From: Bacteroidia bacterium
GTDB taxonomy: Bacteria; Bacteroidota; Bacteroidia; UKL13-3
Length of the DNA stretch: 62,648 bases
Direction of reading: 5' to 3'
Assembly (NCBI GenBank): GCA_014376805.1
Contig: JACMQU010000014.1
Location: forward strand, 1 to 62,648
Part shown: in pieces, positions 52,940 to 62,602 of the stretch
Position numbering within the stretch: the first letter of the stretch is position 1
How the letters are laid out: each line of letters starts with the position of its first letter
The notes under the pieces: generated by a model
The model's database searches: none
Told to the model about the DNA's origin: nothing
The model's input: the letters and a program-made list of their open reading frames with translations, nothing else
Position numbers and translations under genes: made by a program

Positions 52940-55150
52940 ATGACGGGTCATCTTATTGATACAGAAAAGGAAAATAAAGATATTGTAAAAGAATATCGCA
53001 ACTTGCTGCGAAGCATACGACGGGTACTTACCAAAGAAGACCGCAATAAAATACGGGAAGCTTTTGAACTCTCGTTAGAAGCACATAAAAACATGCGCCG
53101 TAAAAGCGGTGAGCCTTATATTTTGCATCCCCTTGCGGTGGCACAAATTTGCGCTGCTGAAATGGGCCTGGGTGTTACATCTGTTATATGTGCTTTATTG
53201 CATGATACGGTTGAAGATACCGACATTACCTTAGATTTAATAAAGCTGAAGTTTGGGGAAAGGGTGTCGATAATTATTGATGGCTTAACAAAAATAGCAG
53301 GTGTTTTTGACCAGCCAGACAGAAGCATACAAGCAGAGAATTTTAAAAAAATGCTGCTTACTTTAAGTGATGATGTGCGGGTGATACTGATAAAGCTTGC
53401 CGATCGCATGCACAACATGCGCACGCTCGACTCGATGAGCCCGAAATCGCAACTTAAAATTGCCTCGGAAACAGCTTATGTATATGCCCCGCTGGCGCAC
53501 AGACTTGGCTTATATGCAGTGAAGACGGAACTGGAAGATCTGGCCACAAAATACCTGCAGGCCGATAATTATAATTTCGTTAAAAATAAGCTGAATGAGA
53601 CCAAGGTTCAGCGCAATAAATACATCCGTTCTTATATTGAACCTTTAATGGAAGATATGGATAAGGCAGGCTTTGTATATGAAATTAAAGGCAGGCCAAA
53701 AAGTATTCATTCTATTTTAAATAAAATGAAGAAACAGAACATTCCTTTTGAAGAGGTGTATGATTTGTTTGCCATACGCATTATTGTTGATACAGAATAC
53801 GAGAATGAAAAAAGCGATTGCTGGAAGGTGTATTCTATTGTTACGGATCACTATACGCCAAACCCCGATAGATTGAGAGATTGGGTAAGTACGCCCAAAG
53901 CCAATGGTTATGAGAGTTTGCATACTACTGTTATGGGGCCTAAAGGCAGGTGGGTAGAGGTTCAGATAAGAACCAAAAGAATGGATGAAATTGCAGAAAA
54001 AGGATTTGCTGCACACTGGAAATATAAAGATACCGCACAAAATGTTGACAATAGCCTGGAGAGCTGGCTATCGCGTGTGCGTGAAATACTTGAAAATCCC
54101 GATGCAAATGCACTGGAGTTTTTAGATGATTTTAAACTGGCTTTGTACAGCGAAGAAATTTTCGTGTTCACCCCAAAAGGCGATCTAAAAAAACTGCCTT
54201 CAGAATCTACCGTGCTTGATTTTGCATTTGATATTCACAGTGATCTTGGCACCAAATGTATAGGAGCCAAACTTAACAATAAACTAGTACCTATTAACCA
54301 TAGATTAAGCAATGGCGATCAAGTAGAAATCCTTTCCAGTGCCAAGCAAAAACCCAGTGAAGACTGGCTTAATTTTGTTGTTACTGCCAAGGCTAAATCA
54401 AAAATAAGAGATTACTTTAAGCAGATACGCTTACATGCTTCTGCCATGGGTAAAGAGATTCTTGAACGCAAATTTAAAAATGCGAAAATCCCGTTTAACT
54501 CAGATGCACTGCAGGACCTTATGCGGCACTTTAAATTAAAGTCGGTATCAGAATTATATTATCAGGTAGCTAATGAAATTATAGACCGCACCAAGATGGA
54601 CATTGAAGGTATATTGCATTTGGAACGCATTAAACCCGCGGAGACACATGTACCTGCCAAACAAAAGCCCGCTGCTGCAATACCCAATGATGCCATTTTA
54701 TTGGGCGATAACGATACCACCATGGAGTACTCGTTTGCCAAGTGCTGCAACCCAATACCAGGCGATGAAATTTTTGGTTTTGTAACAGTGGGCGAGGGAG
54801 TAAAAATACACCGGACCAATTGTTCTAATGCCGTTGCTTTAATGAGTAATTACGGTTACCGGATTATAAAAGCCAAATGGGCCAAGGTAAGTTTAAATGC
54901 CGGTAAGGCATTCCTTACATCAATAAAAATATCTGGTATTGACAGTGTGGGCATTGTAAATATTATTACCAATATTATTTCTAAACAATTGCAGATTAAT
55001 ATGCGATCCATAAGTGTTACCAGTAATGAAGGAATGTTTGAGGGCAATATATTTTTAGAGGTGCATGATACGCAACAGCTTGATAATATTATGAAAGCGA
55101 TTGAAGACGCAAGCGAATTGATAACGGTAAGCAGGGTGGATTTGAGTTGA
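52940..55150 (+). CDS. Bifunctional (p)ppGpp synthetase/hydrolase (Rel/SpoT type)
   Basis: A 736-residue stringent-response enzyme. The N-terminal HD hydrolase has HPLAVAQI and LLHDTVEDTD (HDxxED, about 92-99), and KLADRMHNMRTL. The synthetase domain has GRPKSIHSI, YDLFAIRII and ANGYESLHTTV (about 320-330); RLRDW (about 311-315) is the basic R-x-x-D loop of bifunctional enzymes rather than the acidic loop of RelA. TGS (VFTPKGDLKKLP, about 410), a zinc-finger-like region, and a C-terminal ACT domain follow. Both activities are expected. A dead transposase lies tail-to-tail downstream. Confidence 0.95.
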   Translation: MTGHLIDTEKENKDIVKEYRNLLRSIRRVLTKEDRNKIREAFELSLEAHKNMRRKSGEPYILHPLAVAQICAAEMGLGVTSVICALLHDTVEDTDITLDLIKLKFGERVSIIIDGLTKIAGVFDQPDRSIQAENFKKMLLTLSDDVRVILIKLADRMHNMRTLDSMSPKSQLKIASETAYVYAPLAHRLGLYAVKTELEDLATKYLQADNYNFVKNKLNETKVQRNKYIRSYIEPLMEDMDKAGFVYEIKGRPKSIHSILNKMKKQNIPFEEVYDLFAIRIIVDTEYENEKSDCWKVYSIVTDHYTPNPDRLRDWVSTPKANGYESLHTTVMGPKGRWVEVQIRTKRMDEIAEKGFAAHWKYKDTAQNVDNSLESWLSRVREILENPDANALEFLDDFKLALYSEEIFVFTPKGDLKKLPSESTVLDFAFDIHSDLGTKCIGAKLNNKLVPINHRLSNGDQVEILSSAKQKPSEDWLNFVVTAKAKSKIRDYFKQIRLHASAMGKEILERKFKNAKIPFNSDALQDLMRHFKLKSVSELYYQVANEIIDRTKMDIEGILHLERIKPAETHVPAKQKPAAAIPNDAILLGDNDTTMEYSFAKCCNPIPGDEIFGFVTVGEGVKIHRTNCSNAVALMSNYGYRIIKAKWAKVSLNAGKAFLTSIKISGIDSVGIVNIITNIISKQLQINMRSISVTSNEGMFEGNIFLEVHDTQQLDNIMKAIEDASELITVSRVDLS

Positions 55151-55244
55151 TGCCCGGAATGGCCGGTAAAAACTTTAATTAGGGAAACAATGAAGATTGT
55201 TATAGGATCCATACTGTTAACTTAAATAATAGCTATTATGGTAT

Positions 55245-56857
55245 TTATAACATTTTAGGTTGGGATTTGATAGGGTTCAATAAAAATTGCTTAAAAGTCA
55301 TAGATGTGAATATTTGTTTTAGAGTACTACTTATTGAACTATAAATTATTTCAAATTCAATAATTATGTGCGATTTAATGACATAATTTTTAATGCGGAC
55401 AAAGTTCACCCACATGCAGTGAATATTAGCCCACATTTTATGTTTGATTGATCCTCTATACCGGGTTTTGTCGTTTACATTATTGCGAATATTTAATATT
55501 TCCTGAGGGATATTGGCTATTTTTCTTTTGAGTGCAGAGGCTGTTATTTCTTTAGTTGAAAAGTATTTATAATTGATGCCTACTTTAATTCTCCATTTCT
55601 CCTTATTCTTTAATTTTGTTGCCGGAATAACTTCACCAGTGTGCGTGTCGGTTACAGTAAATTCGCCTTCTTCATGTTGCACCAAATCAAAACGGGCCAA
55701 AGCACCTTGTATGGCGTTTATAAGCATCTCTACATTTTCCGCTGTGCAAAAAACCTGATTACCGGTACTATGGTATGCTCCGTCTGTATGAACCTTTTCA
55801 ACCGTATCGGTAAATATTTCCTTCGCTCCATTAATACCATTTTGCAAAAAAAAATCATTGTCGGCAGCAGATACTACCTTAACATCAACGCTGCTTATTA
55901 AGTTGAGGCTTTCGCTATCACAACTTTCGGTTACATTCATGCTGTAACCTTTTACCTGATTACCATCTTTATTGCGATAATGACAATCAGTATCATGCGG
56001 AGATTGAACTAAATCAGCACTAATTTCTTCTTTGTTCCTGGAGATTATTGTTGTGCCATCTTCATCCATTTTGAATTGTTCTGTAAAAACTCTCCTGAGT
56101 GTATCATAGTGTTCGCTCGACAAAGAATTATACAACTGAATCAAGGAGTATGCCAGCAAGCCCAACTGCTGTATTTTAGTTTTAACTTCAACGCTTGAAC
56201 TTTTATAAACAACGTTATTGCCCTTTTCTTTTAGCAGGTTTTCGATGATATCTTTTTGCAAAATCAATTGCGGATAATTCTCCATTGTTTCTTTAATGTC
56301 CTCACAAAATAAGCGCAATGTTTCCTGTATTAATTCGTAACGACTTAGCCAGGTAATATTGCTTCCCATAAGCTTACTATCCATTCTGGTTCTTTTACCA
56401 CTCACTTCAAAATCCGTTGCTTGTCCCTTTGTTACCGTAGCAAATGTTTGCTCAAAAAGATTTACTTTTTCAGCCTTTTCATATGCTACAATCCGTTTGC
56501 GAAATAAATAATACGTTGATTCAGTAGGAATAACTTCATCAAAATTCATTAAGCCCAATGCGCCACGGATTAAAACGTTAAAACTTCATTGATCAAATAG
56601 TTGTGAATCACTCCAACCATCACCTTCCTTTAAGATCATCATTGCTATTAATACTCGAACAGAAGTATTTGGAGAACCAGTCTTCTCAGTAAATAATGGC
56701 TTACATACAGACTCATCAATCCGTGCTGTTACATTTGAATGAAACAAATTATGCCACGCATTTTTATCCTCATAAAACTTTTCTGCCTTTCCAGAAAGCA
56801 TTGAAGTTGGGGAGGAAAAATGGCTAATTGAGGTTCATTGGTGGTTTTCTTAAACAT
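55245..56857 (-). pseudogene. IS1182-like transposase inactivated by a frameshift and a nonsense codon
   Basis: The protein is a DUF772/DDE transposase of the IS1182 group. The natural start is ATG 56857 (MFKKTTNEPQLAIF). A one-base loss in the T run at 56816-56820 throws it out of frame. The frame resumes at LSGKAEKFYEDKNAWHNLF and continues to SDSQLFDQ, where an in-frame TGA at 56586-56588 replaces an expected residue. It then runs on as SFNVLIRGALGL and PTESTYYLFRKRI to the stop at 55245. DDE parts seen: TRMDSKLMGSNI, DTVEKVHTDGAYHS and a C-terminal KVGINYKYF. Two lesions make it non-functional. The rest is intact, so the damage is recent. Confidence 0.85.
55245..56857 (-). mobile_element. 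Inactive IS1182-like insertion sequence (ends not resolved)
   Basis: The transposase remnant fills this span. I looked about 100 bp outside on each side and found no convincing terminal inverted repeat or target duplication, so the true element ends are unknown. It sits between the 3' end of rel/spoT and the Fur-family gene and interrupts no gene I can see. Confidence 0.7.
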
Positions 56858-57202
56858 AGCCTGCTTATTTTTTGATGGCAGAAGATAAGAATAACAAATG
56901 ACTATATATAATTGAATGTCAATTTGTTATTAAAAATATTACCAACAATTGACCAAATATTTTATATAGCTAAAAGTTCAAAATACTTTTCGGAGGGGGA
57001 CTTAAGTATACAATTTCTAAAGAAAGAATGGAAATATATTATTCCGCTGTTTTTTCATTGGGGAAAGCAAGTTTTATGGGTTCTATTTGGACATTTTCAG
57101 ACCCACACTAAACCTAAATACTTTCATTTTTTTTTCAACAACTTTACCTCAAAAAAACATATGTTACCAAAATGATTAACTTTGGCCAGTAATTTATGTT
57201 TC
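56858..57202. other. 345-bp region between the IS and the Fur-family gene
   Basis: Probably the right flank of the IS plus the promoter region of the regulator. An 87-codon frame at 56912-57175 has no domain and looks spurious. A TAACTTTG box is at its end (separate entry). Confidence 0.5.
57177..57184 (+). promoter_or_regulatory. -7 box TAACTTTG upstream of the Fur-family gene
   Basis: Exact TAnnTTTG match 18 nt before ATG 57203. No TTTG is present at the -33 position, so the promoter may depend on an activator or a different sigma context. Confidence 0.5.
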
Positions 57203-57706
57203 ATGCAAACAGTCAGTGCCAATTCAGACCATTTAAAAAAAGAAGTAAAAGATAAATTTATTGAGTTCCTCGAAGTTCATCAACAACGTAAAACACCTGA
57301 ACGTTTTGCGATCCTTGATGAAATATACTCTAATAAAGAACACTTTGATGTAGAGACTTTATTTGAACACATGAAAGACCGCAACTACAGAGTAAGCCGT
57401 GCTACCGTTTACAATACACTCGACTTGCTGCTGGATTGCGGTCTTGTAATTAAACATCAGTTTGGTAAAAATATTTCGAGATATGAACGGGCTTATGGGT
57501 TCAGGCAGCACGACCATATGATTTGTAATATCTGTAGTAATGTACTGGAATTTTGCGACCCCAGAATTCATCAGATTAAAACCACTATGGGCGAAATAAT
57601 GGAGTTTGAAATTACCAATCATTCTCTTTATTTATTCGGGCAGCCTAAAGTAGATGCTGAACAAAGATGTATTACCTGTAAAAAATTAGTTAAACAAGAT
57701 TTTTAA
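57203..57706 (+). CDS. Fur family transcriptional regulator
   Basis: A 167-residue metalloregulator from ATG 57203 (a TTG at 57182 would lie inside the -7 box, so I reject it). The N-terminal winged helix has HFDVETLFEHMKDR and RVSRATVYNTLDLLLDCGLV (recognition helix SRATVYNTL). The dimerisation domain has the metal ligands in RQHDHMICNICSN (HDH plus C-x-x-C, about 104-116) and a second pair in RCITCKK, a structural zinc site. It could be Fur (iron) or PerR (peroxide). Seven bp precede purA, so they are probably co-transcribed. Confidence 0.9.
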   Translation: MQTVSANSDHLKKEVKDKFIEFLEVHQQRKTPERFAILDEIYSNKEHFDVETLFEHMKDRNYRVSRATVYNTLDLLLDCGLVIKHQFGKNISRYERAYGFRQHDHMICNICSNVLEFCDPRIHQIKTTMGEIMEFEITNHSLYLFGQPKVDAEQRCITCKKLVKQDF

Positions 57707-57713
57707 GAATATT

Positions 57714-58976
57714 ATGGTTGATGTTGTATTGGGCCTGCAATGGGGCGATGAAGGTAAAGGTAAAATTGTGGATGTTTTAACTCCCCGTTATGATGTGGTA
57801 GCTCGCTTTCAGGGTGGTCCGAATGCAGGGCATTCTCTTGAGTTTGGTGGTAATAAGTATGTGTTGAACACTATTCCTTCGGGCATATTTCATGAGCATT
57901 GCATTAATGTAATTGGCAACGGTGTAGTTATAGACCCGGTATCTTTAAAAAAGGAAATTGATAAGGCTTCCGCTACCGGTGTAAATATTAAAAAGAGTTT
58001 GTATATTTCTGAAAAAGCGCATGTAATTTTGCCAACACACCGTTTGGTGGATGCTGCAAGCGAAGCGCACAAAGGTGATCATAAGGTAGGTTCAACTTTG
58101 CGTGGGATCAGCCCAACTTACCAGGATAAAATTGGCAGGAGTGGCATGAGAATTGGTGATTTGTTAAGTTCAGATTTTACACAAAAATACCAGAGCACTG
58201 TAGCGATCCATAAAAAATTGCTTGATTCATTTAATTATGAATACAACCTTGCCGATCATGAGCCCGCTTTTTTTGAAGCTGTCGAATTCATCAAACAGTT
58301 TAAAATAATTAACTCAGAATATTTTATTAACGACCTGATTTTTAAAGGGAAAAAAGTATTGGCTGAAGGTGCTCAGGGAACTTTGCTGGATATTGATTTT
58401 GGATCATATCCTTTTGTTACCTCTTCAAACACAATAACAGGCGGGGCTTGCAGCGGCTTAGGTATAGCACCCCAAAAGATTGAAAAAGTATATGGTATTT
58501 TTAAAGCTTACTGCACCCGTGTTGGTAACGGACCATTCCCAACTGAACAGGAAAATGAAACCGGTGAAAAATTACGTGCCCTTGGCCATGAGTTTGGCGC
58601 TACCACCGGAAGGCCGCGTCGTACAGGTTGGTTAGATCTGCCCACTCTCAGGTATGCTATTATGTTAAATGGTGTTACCGATCTGATTTGTACCAAGAGC
58701 GATGTTTTATGTGGCTTTGAGGAAGTATTGGTGTGTGATGAATATAAAATTAACTCAACCCTTACAAAAGAAATTCCTTTTAATATGCTGGATGGAATTC
58801 TTGAACCGCAATATAAAACTTTTAAAGGCTGGGCCGGCAATTTGAGTGTAATGCGTAAATACCTTGAATTGCCTGAAACATTCAGGCAATACATGGATTT
58901 TGTGGAACGCGAAATTGGAGTACCTGTAAATGTAATTTCTGTTGGCCCTGATAGAGAAGAAACTATTTTAAGATAA
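57714..58976 (+). CDS. purA: Adenylosuccinate synthetase
   Basis: A 420-residue GTP-dependent enzyme joining IMP and aspartate, the first committed step to AMP. GLQWGDEGKGKIVD is the P-loop with catalytic Asp, QGGPNAGHS and the later His (NVIGNGVVIDP) bind IMP/GTP, GTTRGI-type loop appears as GSTLRGISPTYQDK, and TTGRPRRTGWLD (about 298-309) is the conserved Arg loop. Length normal. A regulator upstream in the same operon is a common Bacteroidota arrangement. Confidence 0.96.
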   Translation: MVDVVLGLQWGDEGKGKIVDVLTPRYDVVARFQGGPNAGHSLEFGGNKYVLNTIPSGIFHEHCINVIGNGVVIDPVSLKKEIDKASATGVNIKKSLYISEKAHVILPTHRLVDAASEAHKGDHKVGSTLRGISPTYQDKIGRSGMRIGDLLSSDFTQKYQSTVAIHKKLLDSFNYEYNLADHEPAFFEAVEFIKQFKIINSEYFINDLIFKGKKVLAEGAQGTLLDIDFGSYPFVTSSNTITGGACSGLGIAPQKIEKVYGIFKAYCTRVGNGPFPTEQENETGEKLRALGHEFGATTGRPRRTGWLDLPTLRYAIMLNGVTDLICTKSDVLCGFEEVLVCDEYKINSTLTKEIPFNMLDGILEPQYKTFKGWAGNLSVMRKYLELPETFRQYMDFVEREIGVPVNVISVGPDREETILR

Positions 58977-59124
58977 GATTTTAGACTTACTATAGTTGTC
59001 TGAAAACTTTACAAAAGTTATTAAACCTTTAGCATTTAAACCTTAAGGGAAGTACTTTTTAATATAAACTTAAGCTTTAAAATGCTGTTTACACTTATGT
59101 ATAAACACTGTTGAATATTCCTTT

Positions 59125-59850
59125 TTAAGGCTTAATTAAAAGTTTTCTTTTATACATTTGTATAGTGTTTTCCAGTCCAAAATAGATGGCATCGCATATT
59201 AAGGCATGGCCAATAGAGACTTCGGCTAAGAGTGGCACCTGAGAAGCGAAATGCGTAAGATTATTGAGGCAGAGATCATGCCCTGCATTAATGCCTAAAC
59301 CAATTATATGAGCTTCTATTGCTGCTTCGGTATAGGGTTTAACTGCATTTGTTTTATTGTTTGAATAGTTTACCGCATATTCTTCGGTGTATAATTCAAC
59401 CCGGTCTGTACCGGTATCTTTTGCTCCTCTAATCATCTCTATTGTTGGATCAACAAATATGGAAGTTCTGATGCCGACGTTTTTAAACAGTGTTATAACT
59501 TCCTGTAGAAATGATTTATGCTGCCGCGTGTCCCATCCATGATCACTGGTTAACTGATTTTGCGAATCGGGAACAAGCGTTACCTGAGCAGGTTTTACGG
59601 CAAGTACAAGATCGATAAATTTTTGTTCTTTCGGGTTGCCTTCAATGTTTAATTCTGTGGAAATAATTTTTTTAAGTTCATAAACATCGGCATAACGTAT
59701 ATGTCGCTCATCAGGTCTTGGGTGAACTGTTATCCCATCAGCCCCAAATAGTTCACAATCAATCGCAGCCTGCATCAGATCGGGGTTATTGTTACCCCTC
59801 GAATTCCTTATTAACGCTAGCTTATTTATGTTTACACTAAGTTTAATCAT
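59125..59850 (-). CDS. pdxJ: Pyridoxine 5'-phosphate synthase
   Basis: A 241-residue TIM-barrel enzyme that condenses 1-deoxyxylulose 5-phosphate with 3-amino-2-oxopropyl phosphate, the ring-forming step of vitamin B6 synthesis. LSVNINKLALIRNSRG at the N-terminus and ADGITVHPRPDERHI (about 35-49) carry the substrate His/Arg residues. FVDPTIEMI, DRVELYTEEYA and GINAGHDL (about 192-199) match the phosphate site and the family's GHDL end. Its start codon is 8 bp from that of the divergent hybrid kinase. Confidence 0.95.
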   Translation of the reverse strand: MIKLSVNINKLALIRNSRGNNNPDLMQAAIDCELFGADGITVHPRPDERHIRYADVYELKKIISTELNIEGNPKEQKFIDLVLAVKPAQVTLVPDSQNQLTSDHGWDTRQHKSFLQEVITLFKNVGIRTSIFVDPTIEMIRGAKDTGTDRVELYTEEYAVNYSNNKTNAVKPYTEAAIEAHIIGLGINAGHDLCLNNLTHFASQVPLLAEVSIGHALICDAIYFGLENTIQMYKRKLLIKP

Positions 59851-59858
59851 ATATATTT

Positions 59859-62468
59859 GTGATTGTTGGTAAAAGTAACGAAGTTAGTAGCAAAATTAAT
59901 TATATTAAAGTAGGTTTGTACAAGAATTACAGGTATAAAAACAGGTTTGTTTTTACAATATTATTTATATTGTTATCCGGCCGCTTTGTGGCGGCTGGAG
60001 ATGGAACAAAAGCGGACAGTTTAAAATCAATTATTTCGGGCACTTCAAATGAAAAAGAAAATATAAGTGCTCTGCTTATTCTGTCTGAATATTACCAGCA
60101 ACACCATGATGATATAGCGGCACTAAATGCTGCCTACAAAGCATTAAATAAATCCATTTTAATAAAAGATGAATATTCAACAATCAGAGCAAGGTATATT
60201 ATTACTTCTTTAAAATTAAATATCTTACCTGCAGACAGCGCATTATTTTATTTAGAAGAACAAAGCATTGTTTTTGAGAAAAAAAATGCTTTGAAAGAAT
60301 TGGCTTCGGTTCAAAATTCAATGGGAATAATTTACGAGAAACAAGGAAGGTACAAGCAGTCTGTTTATTCTTATTTTAAAGCATTATTTATTTATGATCA
60401 GTTATCAGATCCAATAGGTATTGCAAATGAAAATAACAATATTGGCCTGGTATTTCATTTGCAGAAACAGTACACACAGGCAGTACTTTATTTTAACAAA
60501 GCATTAAAAACAGGTGAGGCATTTAAGGACGACAATGTAAAAGCAAATGCACTGAATAATCTTGCCATTATTTATCAGGAACAGAAGAAACCAAAGCCGG
60601 CACTTGAATATTTTAAAAAGGTGTTAGAAATTGATAACAAGCATAATAATTTTCGGAATTTACCTTTAATGTATAATAATCTGGGTGTAGTACATATAGA
60701 TCTTGGTAAATACACAGAAGCGAAAAATTATCTGCTGGAATCAGCAAGGCTTAAAGCCGAACGCAATGAGAGAGCAGGCCTTGCCAATACCTATAATAAT
60801 ATTGGAGAATTATATACACGGTTAAAATTATATGATTCGGCTCAGGTATATCTTCAAATTGCCTTAACGCTTGCGAAAGAAGAAGGAAATTTACCACTTA
60901 TAAAAGAAACATATGAGACCTTTTCGACTTTATTTGAACAGAAGGGTAACTTTTATGAAGCCCTTAAACTAAAGAAAATTGCACAAGGTTTAAATGACAG
61001 CATAACGAATGCAGAGACCACTATTGCTTTTTCCCTGCTGGAAAATGATTATCTAAACTTAAGCAGAGAGAAGAATGAATTGCAAATTGCTACCGCTAAC
61101 GAAAAGTTTAACCTGAAACTTCGTTTGTATGGTTTATGTTTATTATTAGGTTTGACTGTATTATGTTTTTTGTTTTATTATATTATTAAGGTAAAAAAGT
61201 CTAATAAAAACCTGCATATAAAACAGAAAAAAATTGAGATTCAAAATAAGATTTTGCAGGTTAAAAACATTGAGATTATGCAGGCAAAGGAAGCAGCTGA
61301 AGAAGCTGCAAAAGTAAAATCGCAGTTTATCTCTACCATCAGTCATGAAATTCGTACTCCATTAAATGCCATCATTGGAGTGGCTAATTTATTGAACCAA
61401 AATTCTCCTCAGCCGGCACAATATGAAAACTTAAATATTTTAAAAATAAGTTCCGAAAACCTTTTATCTCTTGTAAATAATATACTAGATTTTAGTAAAA
61501 TGGAAGCGGGCAAAATGCAACTGGAAACAATTGATTTTAACCTGCGAAGTATTGTCTTTGATGTAAAGGAATTGTTCTCTTTAAAATCGGTAGAAAAAGG
61601 AGTAGAGCTATTGGTTCAGTTTGATGAAAAAGTTCCGAGTGTTTTAAAAGGAGATCCACTACGGATAAACCAACTACTCATTAACCTGGTAAATAACGGC
61701 ATCAAATTTACAGAAACAGGATATGTAAAAATTGAGGTAAGTTTGCAACTATCTACCATTAACCATGCACTGGTACATTTTGCAATTTCAGATACTGGTA
61801 TTGGCATTTCTCAATTAAAACAATTGCAGATATTTGAGAGTTTTATACAAGCCGATGCTAAAACCACCCGCAAATATGGAGGTACAGGTTTAGGTCTTTC
61901 CATTTGTAAAAAAATACTTGAAAACCTAAACAGTAAATTGCAGGTTGATAGTATATCGGGCAAAGGTTCAACGTTTCATTTTACTATAAATTTTGAAGTG
62001 AGTAGAAATGCTTCTATTGGTAAAAGTTCTAAAACCGCATCATTTGAAGATTCTATAAAAGGCAAAAGGGTGCTGATAGTGGAAGACAATATGATGAACG
62101 TTATGGTGCTGCGTCAGTTCCTGCAAAAGTGGGGCATTATTACCGAAGTGGCATTAAATGGAAGAGAAGGATACGACCGAGTGAAAGAATCAAATTTTGA
62201 TGCCGTATTGATGGATATACACATGCCTGAAATGGATGGAATAGAAGCTACTTTACTGATCCGGAAATTAGCAGATTTACGTAAGCGCCATGTTCCCATA
62301 ATTGCAATTACTGCCGAGAATGAAATGCAGTTTAGACAAAAGGTTTACGAGGTTGGTATGAATGATTATATTTTTAAACCTTTTAACCCCGATGATTTGA
62401 AGGAAAGACTGGGCTACGCACTTTATAATAATACGCTTAATATAAGTAATTTTAAGGCTACGGTATAA
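59859..62468 (+). CDS. TPR-containing hybrid sensor histidine kinase with receiver domain
   Basis: An 869-residue membrane signalling protein. A signal/anchor segment spans about 30-47, followed by an extracytoplasmic TPR array (about 65-395, at least six visible A-x-x-Y-x-x-ALK-type units such as YKQSVYSYFKALF and YTEAKNYLLESA) and a transmembrane helix (about 425-448). HisKA has SHEIRTPLNAIIG (His about 494), and the ATPase has NLVNNGIKFTETG, DTGIGI and GGTGLGLSICK. The receiver follows from about 732, with VEDNMMNVMV, the acceptor Asp in LMDIHMPEMDG and YIFKPF. The only start codons at the left end are GTG 59859 and TTG 59916; the second would give room for a promoter. Confidence 0.9.
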   Translation: MIVGKSNEVSSKINYIKVGLYKNYRYKNRFVFTILFILLSGRFVAAGDGTKADSLKSIISGTSNEKENISALLILSEYYQQHHDDIAALNAAYKALNKSILIKDEYSTIRARYIITSLKLNILPADSALFYLEEQSIVFEKKNALKELASVQNSMGIIYEKQGRYKQSVYSYFKALFIYDQLSDPIGIANENNNIGLVFHLQKQYTQAVLYFNKALKTGEAFKDDNVKANALNNLAIIYQEQKKPKPALEYFKKVLEIDNKHNNFRNLPLMYNNLGVVHIDLGKYTEAKNYLLESARLKAERNERAGLANTYNNIGELYTRLKLYDSAQVYLQIALTLAKEEGNLPLIKETYETFSTLFEQKGNFYEALKLKKIAQGLNDSITNAETTIAFSLLENDYLNLSREKNELQIATANEKFNLKLRLYGLCLLLGLTVLCFLFYYIIKVKKSNKNLHIKQKKIEIQNKILQVKNIEIMQAKEAAEEAAKVKSQFISTISHEIRTPLNAIIGVANLLNQNSPQPAQYENLNILKISSENLLSLVNNILDFSKMEAGKMQLETIDFNLRSIVFDVKELFSLKSVEKGVELLVQFDEKVPSVLKGDPLRINQLLINLVNNGIKFTETGYVKIEVSLQLSTINHALVHFAISDTGIGISQLKQLQIFESFIQADAKTTRKYGGTGLGLSICKKILENLNSKLQVDSISGKGSTFHFTINFEVSRNASIGKSSKTASFEDSIKGKRVLIVEDNMMNVMVLRQFLQKWGIITEVALNGREGYDRVKESNFDAVLMDIHMPEMDGIEATLLIRKLADLRKRHVPIIAITAENEMQFRQKVYEVGMNDYIFKPFNPDDLKERLGYALYNNTLNISNFKATV

Positions 62469-62567
62469 TAAAAGAAGGTAGAGAATGTTTGATGGTATTT
62501 GTAAATATTTCAGGAGTAATACCAAAAAGATTTAGTGTTGATTTTTATCAGTTATTTTGACTTAAAT

Positions 62568-62602
62568 AAATCCGTTCCGGATAAATAATTACCGGAGGAT
62601 TT
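62568..62602. repeat. Imperfect inverted repeat near the window end
   Basis: AAATCC...CCGG (62568-62580) pairs with CCGG...GGATTT (62592-62602) around an 11-nt loop, with an asymmetric bulge. It lies 100 bp after the hybrid kinase and is the only GC-rich hairpin there. A terminator role is possible; no T run follows. Confidence 0.35.

Noticed and set aside
56586..56588. In-frame TGA in the transposase as recoding (selenocysteine or stop-codon readthrough)
   Set aside because: The same gene has an independent frameshift, and there is no SECIS-like hairpin after the TGA; an ordinary nonsense mutation is simpler.
55150..56950. Terminal inverted repeats of the IS element
   Set aside because: Only weak similarity (ATAG-x-x-ATT) between the flanks; not better than chance in AT-rich DNA.
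56912..57175. 87-codon frame upstream of the Fur-family gene
   Set aside because: Composition rich in Phe/Lys/Ile from AT-rich DNA, ends just before the regulator's -7 box, no recognisable features.
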